Of a stretch of DNA of 64,000 bases, positions 26,968 to 35,546 are shown one piece after another. A program made the translations under genes and the position numbers. The notes beneath the pieces were generated by a model, which was not told the origin of the DNA, did no database searches, and worked only from the letters and a program-made list of their open reading frames with translations. This DNA comes from DUOA01 sp012839095 (lineage in GTDB: Bacteria > Bacillota > Clostridia > Caldicoprobacterales > DTU083): NCBI GenBank assembly GCA_050951505.1, contig JBMNJE010000008.1, positions 1 through 64,000 on the forward strand. Direction: 5' to 3'. How positions within the stretch are numbered: position 1 is the stretch's first letter; the number at the start of each line of letters is the position of its first letter.

Positions 26968-27936
26968 TTAATACCTGCGCTGTATCAGTTCTTCCACCAG
27001 TTCCCTGAGGGCATCCCTGGCCGGAATATTGGGCAGGGCCGCCAGGCTGCCGTTGCACCGATCCAGATACCTTAGTGCCAGTTTTTTGGAACGCTCCAGC
27101 CCGCCGCTTTCATCCACCAGTTTTCCTATTTGATTGATATCAGAGTCGGTCAGATCCTTTTTCCCTATATAAGGCTCCAGCTTACTGCTGTAACTTGAAT
27201 CCAACATGGTATAGATTACAGGCAGGGTATATACCCCTTCTGCAAAATCGCTGCACAGAGGCTTGCCAACCTCATCCTGATTTCCGGAAAAGTCCAGCAG
27301 ATCATCCGTTATCTGAAAGGCCATTCCAAAATCATGTCCGAATTTCCTCAAATGCCGGATGACTTCCTGCCTGCATCTGGCTTCAGAAGCACCTACCTGG
27401 CAGCTTAAGGAAAAGAGGATGGCCGTTTTCCGGGAAATCCTCTTAAGATATTTTCCGATGTACATATTTTTATCGTATCTGGATTCGAATTGATCTACTT
27501 CCCCAACGCAGATGGCTTTAATGGCCTGGGACAAATGGTGCATATTTTTCTGGGAAATGGTCTGGGTAACAAGGTCAAATGCCCTGGTAAAAAGATAATC
27601 CCCAGTAAATACTGCAATTTCGTTGCCCCAGCGGTTTCTGACAGTGGGCCTTCCCCTGCGAAGTTCCGACTGGTCTATGATATCATCGTGAATAAGTGTA
27701 GCCATATGCATGATTTCGATGGCTGCAGCCAAAGAAATGAGCTTTTCCTCATTGTATCTGCCAAATCGGCCGGCCAGCAGAACCATAGCCGGCCTCAGGC
27801 GTTTTCCTCCAGCATTCAGCAGATCATTTATGGCATCGTTAAGCACCTGCTGGCTGGCTTTTAATGAGTTTCTGATGAATGCATCAATCTTATCAATGTC
27901 TTCATAGATATCTACATGCTTTTTCCATACTCTCAT
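26968..27936 (-). CDS. Polyprenyl diphosphate synthase, HepT/IspB-type
   Basis: This trans-isoprenyl diphosphate synthase (322 residues) condenses isopentenyl diphosphate onto an allylic primer. Both aspartate-rich motifs are present: 'LIHDDIIDQSELRRGRPT' (first, near residue 80) and 'QITDDLLDFSGNQDEVGKP' (second, near 210), with 'GGKRLRPAMVLL' upstream. The long-chain product probably feeds a quinone side chain or another lipid. It is the third gene of an operon with the Gx transporter and NusG_II genes, with gaps of 26 and 14 bp. In the 'heptaprenyl diphosphate synthase component II' annotation tradition this is the catalytic partner. Confidence 0.93.
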   Translation of the reverse strand: MRVWKKHVDIYEDIDKIDAFIRNSLKASQQVLNDAINDLLNAGGKRLRPAMVLLAGRFGRYNEEKLISLAAAIEIMHMATLIHDDIIDQSELRRGRPTVRNRWGNEIAVFTGDYLFTRAFDLVTQTISQKNMHHLSQAIKAICVGEVDQFESRYDKNMYIGKYLKRISRKTAILFSLSCQVGASEARCRQEVIRHLRKFGHDFGMAFQITDDLLDFSGNQDEVGKPLCSDFAEGVYTLPVIYTMLDSSYSSKLEPYIGKKDLTDSDINQIGKLVDESGGLERSKKLALRYLDRCNGSLAALPNIPARDALRELVEELIQRRY

Positions 27937-27962
27937 ACTATTTGGAAGACCTCCTGCAGCGA

Positions 27963-28478
27963 TCAGCTGACATATCCATGTGCAGCTTTCTTGTTTAAAA
28001 AACGAATAATGTATTTTGCCACCAATCCTATAAAGTTCCCTGTTATAACAGATGACAGCATTAAAAGCGGCATGTAAGTGAACAGAATGCCGATGGTCCC
28101 ATAGAGCAGGGATGCTGTCAGCAGCTGTCCGACGTTATGAAAGACAGCTCCAGCCACGCTGATTCCCAGCAGACTGAAATACTCCCGGAAGTGCAGATAC
28201 AAGACTGCCATGATTATGCAGCTAAGCACTCCTCCTGTCAAACTGTAAAGGATTCCTGTAGGGCTGCCTCCCAAAATGGGTCCCAGTATGGAGCGGACAA
28301 CCACTACCGCCATCCCTTCCCAAAAACCAAACAGATGCAGGGTTATGATGGTCACAATATTCGCCAGGCCCAGCTTGGCACCTGGTGCCAGGGGCGGAAA
28401 AAAGTTTTCGAAGTAGTGCAGTACCAGAGCCTGGGATGTGAACAAGGCCATAAAAACTAATTTTCTGCTTTTTTTCAT
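27963..28478 (-). CDS. Gx transporter family membrane protein
   Basis: This 171-residue protein has about five hydrophobic segments and matches the Gx_transp (PF07456-type) family, often labelled heptaprenyl diphosphate synthase component I. Recognised features are 'FFPPLAPGAKLGLANIVTII', 'VRSILGPILGGSPTGILYSL', split only for length, and 'VFHNVGQLLTASLLYGTIG'. The family is distantly related to ECF transporter S components, so a membrane transport or anchoring role is more likely than catalysis. It is co-transcribed between the NusG_II gene and the polyprenyl synthase. Confidence 0.85.
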   Translation of the reverse strand: MKKSRKLVFMALFTSQALVLHYFENFFPPLAPGAKLGLANIVTIITLHLFGFWEGMAVVVVRSILGPILGGSPTGILYSLTGGVLSCIIMAVLYLHFREYFSLLGISVAGAVFHNVGQLLTASLLYGTIGILFTYMPLLMLSSVITGNFIGLVAKYIIRFLNKKAAHGYVS

Positions 28479-28492
28479 ACGGGTCCAGCTCC

Positions 28493-28891
28493 TCAGGATG
28501 AAATGCCATCCAGCGGAGGCTCTCCTTCCTGACTTCCAATTATACGGATTACCACCTTATGAGGCAGACAAACTATGGTCTGGCCGGGCCGGTTTATTCT
28601 GCCCCAGGAAACGCAAAGCTGATCCGGACAGTTGGCTTCCTTTATATACACGCCTGAATCGGATAAAATAAGTATATTAAACCTGGTTTCACCGGCATCC
28701 ACCAGGATTTCCCTCTCTTCTCCTTCCAGGGGAAGATCATAGGTTCCCCATACAACGCCGTCTATTTCGACCACAACCTGACTTGTAACCGTATTCTTGC
28801 CCATCTGATAAAGGCCGGCAAAACTGAAGGCCGTCAGTAGAAAGACTAAAAGATAAACCAGAACATCACCTATGCGAATCGGAATCCTCAT
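28493..28891 (-). CDS. NusG domain II-containing membrane-anchored protein
   Basis: This 132-residue protein has an N-terminal transmembrane helix (about 9-29) and an exported domain of the NusG_II type ('DLPLEGEEREILVDAGETRF', 'SGVYIKEANCPDQLCVSWGR', 'PGQTIVCLPHKVVIRI'). The conserved Cys pair in 'CPDQLC' is typical of the family. These proteins co-occur with Gx transporter and polyprenyl synthase genes, and often with FMN-transferase or Rnf-type electron-transfer genes. It is the first gene of the operon, with AAGGAG upstream. Confidence 0.88.
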   Translation of the reverse strand: MRIPIRIGDVLVYLLVFLLTAFSFAGLYQMGKNTVTSQVVVEIDGVVWGTYDLPLEGEEREILVDAGETRFNILILSDSGVYIKEANCPDQLCVSWGRINRPGQTIVCLPHKVVIRIIGSQEGEPPLDGISS

Positions 28892-29518
28892 CCGGATAAC
28901 TCCTTACATTCTGTCTCAACAAAACAAAAACATAAAGCGCGCAAAGAGCGGCACCTCAATATGAATATCTTATCATATTACTTGTCTGATGGGAAGAAAC
29001 TGTCCGGCAAGTTGAAAGGTAATTCGGGAATTTTTTACAGGAAAATGCGAAACATAAGCAGAGAACGTTAAATTCTTGTTTCAGTTCACCTAAATATGTT
29101 AAAAATATAATAATGAAATTTTGCAAGCAGCAGATAAGACAAAACACAAGCCTGAAAAGGCGTATAATATTTATATGTTCACCTGTGTTCATCCTGTACA
29201 TTGTGAACGTTTCAGTATACTTTGCGTTTATTGTTCACTATTTACTATAAGAAATGTTCATTTATGTTATTATATTCCATTGAATTATTTTACCATGCTG
29301 TGTTAGAATAATTTTTGTAATATTGAAAAATCAGCTGCCGGTTTTATGTTTTATTTATGTTTAAAATGGCAGTTTGCTTAAAAATACCAGACAGATTTGT
29401 TTTTTTCGTAACAAAAAGCTGACAAGATTTTATCATAAGATAAGTATATTATGACTGTCAGTGCAGCTGTCAGTTTAATTTTTTGTTTATATTTATATTT
29501 TTAAGGAGGAAATCTTCC
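28892..29518. other. AT-rich divergent intergenic region
   Basis: About 630 bp separate the isoprenoid operon (minus) from the NDH-2 gene (plus). I see no protein-like ORF. Close to the NDH-2 gene is a direct repeat CTGTCAG-TGCAG-CTGTCAG (about 29456-29474) and a strong RBS AAGGAGGAAAT. Several -10-like TATAAT/TATATT stretches make promoter choice uncertain. Confidence 0.4.
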
Positions 29519-31321
29519 ATGTCAAAGCGAATCGTGATTCTTGGCGCAGGCTATGCCGGCCTGGAGGCTGCCAAAACCCTGCACAAGAAGCTTAAGAAGG
29601 CAGACAACGTGGAGATCATGCTAATTGATCAAAACGATCATCATACTCTACTGACCGAATTGCACGAAGTGGCCGGCAACAGGGTGGAGCCCGGCGGCGT
29701 GCAGGTTTCAGTTGAGCACGTCCTGCAGTACACCAAGGTGAAATTCGTACAGGATAAAATCACAGGGGCAGATCTTGGAAACAGGAAGCTCTATTCTGAC
29801 AAAAGTGAATATGAGTTTGATTATCTGATTGCCGGTTTCGGAAGCGAGCCCGCTTATTTCGGCATACCCGGCATTGAAGAAAATGCCTTTACCCTATGGT
29901 CTCTTGATGATGCCAAAAAGATACACAATCATATCATAGATATGTTCAGGGAAGCATCCCAGGAAAAGAATGAGAAGCGCCGAAGGGAGCTGCTGACCTT
30001 TGCAGTGGGCGGCGGAGGTTTTACCGGCGTAGAGCTGATAGGCGAGCTGATACAGTGGGTGCCGGTTCTTTGCCGGGAATACGGCATTAACCGGAACGAA
30101 GTCAGGCTTATGCTCATCGAGGCACTGCCCACCATACTTCCTATTATAAATGAAAAGCTAATAAAGAAGTCTGTCCGATATATGGAAAGCCATGGAGTTG
30201 AGATTCTTGTCAACTCCCCCATTACCGAAGTGTCAAAGGAATCCTTCTCACTGAAAAACGAAAATACCTTCCCCTGCCGGACACTGGTATGGACGGGCGG
30301 AATCCAGGCCAACAGCCTGGTGCAGAAGTTAGGTGTAAGCACCGGCAAGAGGAATCGGATAATTGTAAATGAGCATTGCCAGACGGTTGAATATCCCTAT
30401 GTATATGCCGTAGGCGACAACATGCAGTTTACAGGAGAAGACGAAAAAGTTCTGCCTCCCCTTGTGGAGACTGCCATTCAGTCAGGCCATACAGCCGCTG
30501 TAAATGTAGCTGCAGAGATATTGGGTAAGGAAAAAGAAGTGCTGAAGCCAAACCTCCACGGCGTCATGGTTTCCATCGGTTCCACATACGGGGTTGCACA
30601 GCTTAGCGGAATCCCAATGCTTTCGGGCTTCCTGGCCATCATTATGAAACATCTGGTAAACCTGCACTATCTGTTTGGAATCGGCGGATTGGAGCTTTGC
30701 TGGGAGTATGTCAATCATGAGTTCTTCCATACCAAGAGAAGCTATAATTTCTTCCTCCAGTCCGTAATCAGCCACGCCAAAGAAAGAAGCTTCAGATTCT
30801 GGCTTGTTCCGCTTAGAATCTACCTGGGGTACAAGTGGCTGCTGTCCGGCATAGACAAAATCAACAACAACTGGTGGACAGCCGCAGTTATCGGAGCCGG
30901 CGATGCAACCGGCGGGGCCACTGCGGATGCAACAAGTGCCGCAACAGGAGAAGGCGGTCTGATGTCCCTTATCAGCGATCACACTCCGGACTGGTACGCA
31001 TGGTTTGTAGAAAAAGTGATCTATCCCAACGGCATGCTCTTTCAGAAAATAGTGGTAATCACGGAAATCGCCCTGGGCGTCGCTTTCATCCTCGGAGTAT
31101 TTACCTTTCTGGCAGCAATTGTATCCATCGGCATGAACCTGAACTTCCTGCTCAGCACCGGCCTGTATGACTGGTGGTACATCTGGGTTTCCTTCGCAAT
31201 GCTGGCCGGAGCAGGCAGAGTCCTTGGCGGCGACCATTACCTGATGCCCTGGCTGACCCATCAGCTGCGTTACTTCCAGAGGAACAAGGCCGTTCATATC
31301 TTCAGGGGCTGGCGATGGTAG
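29519..31321 (+). CDS. Type II NADH dehydrogenase fused to a DoxX-like membrane domain
   Basis: This 600-residue protein has an N-terminal FAD/NAD-dependent dehydrogenase of the NDH-2 type: 'IVILGAGYAGLEAAKTL' binds FAD (residues 4-20), 'AVGGGGFTGVELIGEL' binds NADH (about 163-178), and 'VYAVGDNMQF' closes the FAD fold (about 297-306). It is followed by about residues 425-590 with several hydrophobic helices typical of DoxX/TQO-small-subunit proteins ('LRIYLGYKWLLSGIDKI'). The fusion suggests NADH oxidation with electron delivery to a membrane quinone or thiol system. The start at 29519 is chosen for the AGGAGG 9 nt upstream; the frame extends to 29483. A Gly/Ala/Thr-rich linker lies near 460. 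Confidence 0.9.
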   Translation: MSKRIVILGAGYAGLEAAKTLHKKLKKADNVEIMLIDQNDHHTLLTELHEVAGNRVEPGGVQVSVEHVLQYTKVKFVQDKITGADLGNRKLYSDKSEYEFDYLIAGFGSEPAYFGIPGIEENAFTLWSLDDAKKIHNHIIDMFREASQEKNEKRRRELLTFAVGGGGFTGVELIGELIQWVPVLCREYGINRNEVRLMLIEALPTILPIINEKLIKKSVRYMESHGVEILVNSPITEVSKESFSLKNENTFPCRTLVWTGGIQANSLVQKLGVSTGKRNRIIVNEHCQTVEYPYVYAVGDNMQFTGEDEKVLPPLVETAIQSGHTAAVNVAAEILGKEKEVLKPNLHGVMVSIGSTYGVAQLSGIPMLSGFLAIIMKHLVNLHYLFGIGGLELCWEYVNHEFFHTKRSYNFFLQSVISHAKERSFRFWLVPLRIYLGYKWLLSGIDKINNNWWTAAVIGAGDATGGATADATSAATGEGGLMSLISDHTPDWYAWFVEKVIYPNGMLFQKIVVITEIALGVAFILGVFTFLAAIVSIGMNLNFLLSTGLYDWWYIWVSFAMLAGAGRVLGGDHYLMPWLTHQLRYFQRNKAVHIFRGWRW

Positions 31322-31390
31322 CAAAGGCAGCAGACAGATAGAAGCAGAATGTCTGAATTAGCTAATGAAGCTATATAGCTAAAGAATCTC

Positions 31391-31430
31391 ACTAAGCAGA
31401 ATAACTAAGTTAGCTGACTAAGCAGAATAA
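31391..31430. repeat. 14-bp direct repeat
   Basis: ACTAAGCAGAATAA occurs at 31391-31404 and again at 31417-31430, between the NDH-2 stop and its terminator. It is probably a local duplication. Confidence 0.8.
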
Positions 31431-31432
31431 GA

Positions 31433-31478
31433 AAAGCCCGGCCGGTATACTCACTTTTATACCGACTCGGGCTTTAAT
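31433..31478 (+). terminator. Intrinsic terminator of the NDH-2 gene
   Basis: AAAGCCCG-G-CCGGTATA (31433-31449) pairs with TATACCG-A-CTCGGGCTTT (31458-31474), with a small internal mismatch. T/A-rich sequence follows on both sides. Confidence 0.75.
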
Positions 31479-31567
31479 TTAAGTATTTTACGCCGCTTCT
31501 CAAGCAATTTAACCCAAATTGTGCAAAACTTCAAGTAATGTATTGTCCTGTTATATTGCCGGATAAA

Positions 31568-32306
31568 TCAATCCAGGTTTACCTTGAACCCATGCCTGCG
31601 AAATACATCCTTTACCTCTTTCATGGACTGCTTATCAGGAGAGGGGACTCCTTCCAGAGGGTAATCCAGGCCCATCTCCTGCCATTTGTATACACCCATG
31701 GTATGGTAAGGCAGGATATCCACCGTCTGAATGTTGGGAAAGTCTTTCAGGAATTCCGCCAGCCGTTCAACATCCTCTTCCCCGTCAGTCAGGCCGGGAA
31801 TAACAACATATCGAATCCATAAGGGCTTATCAATTTCCCTTAAGTACTCCATAAAAGCAAATACCTTATTGCTGCTAACTCCGGTTATCTCCTTATGCTT
31901 AATCTCATCTATATGCTTAATGCTGAGAAGCACCAGGTCGGTAACCTCCAGCAGGTCTTTTGCCCTTCTCTATATCCACAAAACCCGAAGTATCCATGGC
32001 TGTATTCAGGCCAAGCTCATTTTTTGCCCGCGAAAAGAGTTCCCGGACAAAATCTGCCTGGAGGGTGGGTTCTCCCCCGGTGGCGGTTACCCCGCCGCCG
32101 GAGGATTTATAAAAGGGGAGGTACTGCTTTATATCCTGAATCAGCTCATCAGCTGACGTTTCTTTTCCGGCCTTGGGATCCCAGGCGTCCCTGTTATGGC
32201 AAAATATGCAGCGCATGGGACAGCCCTGGGTAAAGACCACATAGCGAATACCCGGGCCGTCTACCGTGCCCATGGTTTCTATTGAATGAATTCTGCCTTT
32301 TGTCAA
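31568..32306 (-). pseudogene. pflA: Pyruvate formate-lyase activating enzyme, one-base frameshift
   Basis: PflA is the radical SAM enzyme that puts the glycyl radical on PflB. The N-terminal part carries 'GTVDGPGIRYVVFTQGCPMR' then 'CIFCHN' (cluster motif CX3CX2C), 'SSGGGVTATGGEP' and 'TAMDTSGF'. After 'VDIEK' the frame is lost and 'AKDLLEVTDLVLLSIKHIDE' continues in another frame to 31568, ending 'RRHGFKVNLD'. The cause is one extra G in AGAAGGGCAAAAG (minus strand, near 31964). Homology starts at a TTG at 32306 ('TKGRIHSIETMG', GAAGGG 10 nt upstream). As pflB appears intact and would need activation, a sequencing or assembly error is a serious possibility. Confidence 0.85.
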
Positions 32307-32372
32307 ATCTATCAAATCCCTTCGTGGGAAGTACCAGTTAAAATAATCTTACTTCGTTTTATTTACCCGTTA

Positions 32373-34601
32373 TCAAATTCCTTCGTGGAAGGTACGGGCT
32401 ATAACGTCCTCCTGCTGCTCTCTGGTCAGCCTTACAAAGTTAACTGCATATCCGGAAACTCGGATGGTCAGCTGGGGATACCTCTCCGGATGCTCCATGG
32501 CATCCAGCAGGGTTTCCTTTTCAAATACGTTGACATTGATATGGTGTCCGCCCTTGAAGAAATAGCCGTCCAGCATGGCCACCAGGTTGCCGATCCGATC
32601 TTCCCTGGTTTTGCCCAGCGCCTTGGGAACAATGGAGAAGGTATAGGAGATACCGTCCTCCGCATAGCGGTAAGGCAGCTTGGCAACCGAGCTCATTGAG
32701 GCAATGGCGCCTTTCTTATCCCTTCCGTGCATGGGGTTGGCTCCCGGTGCAAAGGGTTCGCCGGCCTTCCTGCCATCGGGTGTGTTCCCTGTCTTCTTTC
32801 CATATACCACGTTGGAGGTTATGGTCAGGATGGAAAGGGTAGCTTTGCTGTCTCTGTAGGTCTTCTGCTTGCGCAGTTTCTTCATGAACTTCTCAACTAT
32901 TTCAGTGCTCAGCTGATCCGCTCTTTCGTCATTGTTTCCGAATGTGGGGAAGTCCCCTTCTATCTCAAAATCCACTGCCAGGCCTTCTTCATTGTAGACA
33001 GGCTTAACCCTGGCGTATTTTATTGCGCTCAGAGAATCGGTTACCACTGAAAGCCCTGCTATGCCGCAGGCCAGAGTCCGGAGAATTTCCCTGTCGTGAA
33101 GGGCCATCTCCAGTGCCTCATAGGCATACTTGTCGTGCATGTAATGGATGATATTCAGGGCATTTACGTATACCCTGGCCAGCCATTCCATCATATTGTC
33201 GAATCGTTCCATGACCTCATCGTAATCCAGATATTCCGACTTTATGGGAGAGAAGGGCGGAGTTACCTGGGCACCGCTCAGTTCATCCCTGCCGCCGTTA
33301 ATGGCATAGAGCAGGGCTTTGGCCAGGTTGGCCCGGGCACCGAAGAACTGCATCTGCTTTCCAATCCGCATGGCCGAAACACAGCAGGCAATGCCATAGT
33401 CGTCTCCCCAATAGGAACGCATAAGGTCGTCATTTTCGTACTGGATTGAGCTTGTTGTGATGGACATCTTGCTGCAATACCTCTTGAATCCTTCCGGCAG
33501 GTTGTTGGACCAAAGGACGGTCATATTGGGCTCAGGAGCAGGACCCAGGTTGGTCAGGGTATGCAGGAAGCGGAAGGAGGTTTTGGTCACCAGGGTTCTT
33601 CCGTCCATCCCCATTCCCCCGATGGCTTCCGTCACCCATACTGGATCACCGCTGAAAAGCGCATTGTAATCCTGTGTTCGCAGGAAGCGAACCAACCTCA
33701 GCTTCATAACAAAGTGGTCAATAATTTCCTGAGCTTCCTCCTCTGTTATAAGATCGTTTCTTATGTCCTTTTCAATGTATATATCCAGGAAGGTGGAAAC
33801 CCGGCCCAGGCTCATGGCTGCCCCATTCTGTTCCTTGATTGCACCCAGGTAAGCGAAATAGAGCCACTGCACCGCCTCCCGGGCATTTGCTGCAGGACGG
33901 GAAATATCGTATCCGTAACTTTGGGCCATTTCCTTAAGTGCATTAAGAGCCCTAAGCTGATCGGTAATTTCCTCCCGCGACCGGATGACCTCATCCTCCA
34001 TCCAGGCGGTTTCCAGCTCTTCCATCTGCTTCTGTTTGTCTTCTATCAGGCGATCCACGCCGTAGAGGGCAACCCTCCTGTAGTCGCCGATTATTCTTCC
34101 CCGGCCGTATGCATCGGGCAGGCCGGTGATAATGCCGGCTCTCCGGGCACGGCGGATTTCAGGGGTATAGGCATCAAATACCCCCTGATTGTGAGTTTTT
34201 CTGTACTCATTGTAAAAGTGCTCTATCTTGGGATCCAGCTTATAGCCGTAAGCCTCGCAGGCCTGTTTCACCATGCGGATACCGCCGCTGGGCATAATGG
34301 CTCTCCTTAAAGGAGCATCCGTCTGCAGACCGACTATCTTCTCAAGTTCCTCGCTTATATAGCCGGGCTTATGGGAAGTAATGGTGGAAACTGTTTCTGT
34401 ATCAACGTCCAGTGTTCCTCCGTTATCCCTTTCCTTTTTCAAAAGCTCCAGGGATTCGTCCCAGAGGCGCTTCGTTGCTTCAGTGGGACCTTCCAGGAAG
34501 GAGTCGTCTCCCTCGTATGGTGTGTAGTTCTCCTGTATAAAATTTCTGACATCTATTTCATTACGCCAGTATCCATTGCTGAATTCTTTCCATTGCTTCA
34601 T
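32373..34601 (-). CDS. pflB: Formate C-acetyltransferase (pyruvate formate-lyase)
   Basis: PflB cleaves pyruvate with CoA to acetyl-CoA and formate in anaerobic fermentation. The 742 residues match the family length. The catalytic Cys-Cys pair is in 'YGIACCVSAMRIGK' (near 407), and the C-terminal glycyl-radical site is 'RVSGYAVNF' (near 717). 'TPDGRKAGEPFAPGANPMHG' is also diagnostic of true PFL rather than choline or glycerol lyases. The RBS GAGGGG precedes ATG 34601. The activase gene follows 66 bp downstream. A degenerate copy of the last codons lies in that gap. Confidence 0.96.
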   Translation of the reverse strand: MKQWKEFSNGYWRNEIDVRNFIQENYTPYEGDDSFLEGPTEATKRLWDESLELLKKERDNGGTLDVDTETVSTITSHKPGYISEELEKIVGLQTDAPLRRAIMPSGGIRMVKQACEAYGYKLDPKIEHFYNEYRKTHNQGVFDAYTPEIRRARRAGIITGLPDAYGRGRIIGDYRRVALYGVDRLIEDKQKQMEELETAWMEDEVIRSREEITDQLRALNALKEMAQSYGYDISRPAANAREAVQWLYFAYLGAIKEQNGAAMSLGRVSTFLDIYIEKDIRNDLITEEEAQEIIDHFVMKLRLVRFLRTQDYNALFSGDPVWVTEAIGGMGMDGRTLVTKTSFRFLHTLTNLGPAPEPNMTVLWSNNLPEGFKRYCSKMSITTSSIQYENDDLMRSYWGDDYGIACCVSAMRIGKQMQFFGARANLAKALLYAINGGRDELSGAQVTPPFSPIKSEYLDYDEVMERFDNMMEWLARVYVNALNIIHYMHDKYAYEALEMALHDREILRTLACGIAGLSVVTDSLSAIKYARVKPVYNEEGLAVDFEIEGDFPTFGNNDERADQLSTEIVEKFMKKLRKQKTYRDSKATLSILTITSNVVYGKKTGNTPDGRKAGEPFAPGANPMHGRDKKGAIASMSSVAKLPYRYAEDGISYTFSIVPKALGKTREDRIGNLVAMLDGYFFKGGHHINVNVFEKETLLDAMEHPERYPQLTIRVSGYAVNFVRLTREQQEDVIARTFHEGI

Positions 34602-35184
34602 ATATATCCCCTCATTTCACCTTTATCATCGTCTAAATGTATTATAACCCATCTGTTTAGTCGGAATCAAGTATTTTTATGAAAAATTTCTGAAACATAT
34701 ATAACAGTTGATTATCCGCCGGGCAGACATTATTCCTTCATTTAATATAATTATACCCATATGATGCGAATTATATCAAATTATTTTCTGGATACATTCC
34801 GATTACTTGGTTTGAAGCTGTCTTTTAGATTTGTAATTATTGCTTTTCTGCTTTTACTGAACAAAATAATTATGGAACATATGATACAGCTTGTTAACAA
34901 CTAAAGAGCTGTGTATTAGTCTCTCCTGAATAAATGCTGCAAGAATTTGTTTATACTGTATTCTCACTGTTTATTATAAACTTAATTTACAGAGTATTAT
35001 TTCAGTCCGGCTGTAACAGTATACTGCCATATTGCGACAGTATGCCGGTATAACCGCCGGTAAAGCTGCTGGTGCTTAAGCCAGTTACAACTGCAGGTAC
35101 AGCATGCAAATACAGCGCCATTACAGTGTACCGGTACACTAAAGCTCTTACAGCAAATTAACCCGGAAAGCGAGGCGAATATAT
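34602..35184. other. Intergenic region upstream of pflB and of the cytochrome b5-like gene
   Basis: This 583-bp divergent region has no protein-like ORF. The part near pflB is AT-rich. The part from about 34995 to 35160 is richer in GC and contains many short related words (ACAGTAT, TACAGC, TACCGG, CCGGTA), giving a patchwork of small inverted and direct repeats. No clear terminator or riboswitch was recognised. Confidence 0.4.
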
Positions 35185-35538
35185 ATGACATTGCCCGGAA
35201 AATATTATGTCCGTTTGTTAGTATTATTATTAACGGCAGCCGTTTTCATTTCGGCTTGTTCTTCTGCGAAAAGCCCTTCTCCGGAAGATGAGGATTTGGA
35301 TAATCTTCCCGAGTTTACTTTAGAGGAACTTGCTGAATACGACGGTAAGGACGGCAGAAAAGCTTACGTTGCCGTAGACGGAATTGTATATGATGTTACC
35401 GATTCCAGACCCTGGAAAAACGGTGAGCACAATGGCTTTACAGCAGGAAGGGATTTGACGGAAGAAATCAAAAATGTCTCACCTCATGGCGTGTCCAAAC
35501 TTAGAAATGTCCCGGCTGTCGGAAAAATTAAGGAGTAG
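35185..35538 (+). CDS. Cytochrome b5-like haem-binding lipoprotein
   Basis: This 117-residue exported protein has a signal sequence with lipobox-like 'VFISACSS' (Cys near residue 25), an acidic linker, and a cytochrome-b5/steroid-binding-type domain (about 42-115). Features are 'FTLEELAEYDGKDGRKAYVA', 'VDGIVYDVTDSRPWKNGEHN', 'GFTAGRDLTEEI' and 'SPHG'. In this subgroup the classical HPGG axial region is replaced by 'GEHNGFTAG'; His residues there and in 'SPHG' may be haem ligands. It is followed 8 bp later by a membrane protein with paired His residues, suggesting a small extracytoplasmic electron-transfer unit. Confidence 0.85.
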   Translation: MTLPGKYYVRLLVLLLTAAVFISACSSAKSPSPEDEDLDNLPEFTLEELAEYDGKDGRKAYVAVDGIVYDVTDSRPWKNGEHNGFTAGRDLTEEIKNVSPHGVSKLRNVPAVGKIKE

Positions 35539-35546
35539 GTGATATT

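Noticed and set aside
31391..31430. 14-bp direct repeat as a transposon target duplication
   Set aside because: Only 12 bp lie between the copies, so no element could have been there; local duplication is simpler.
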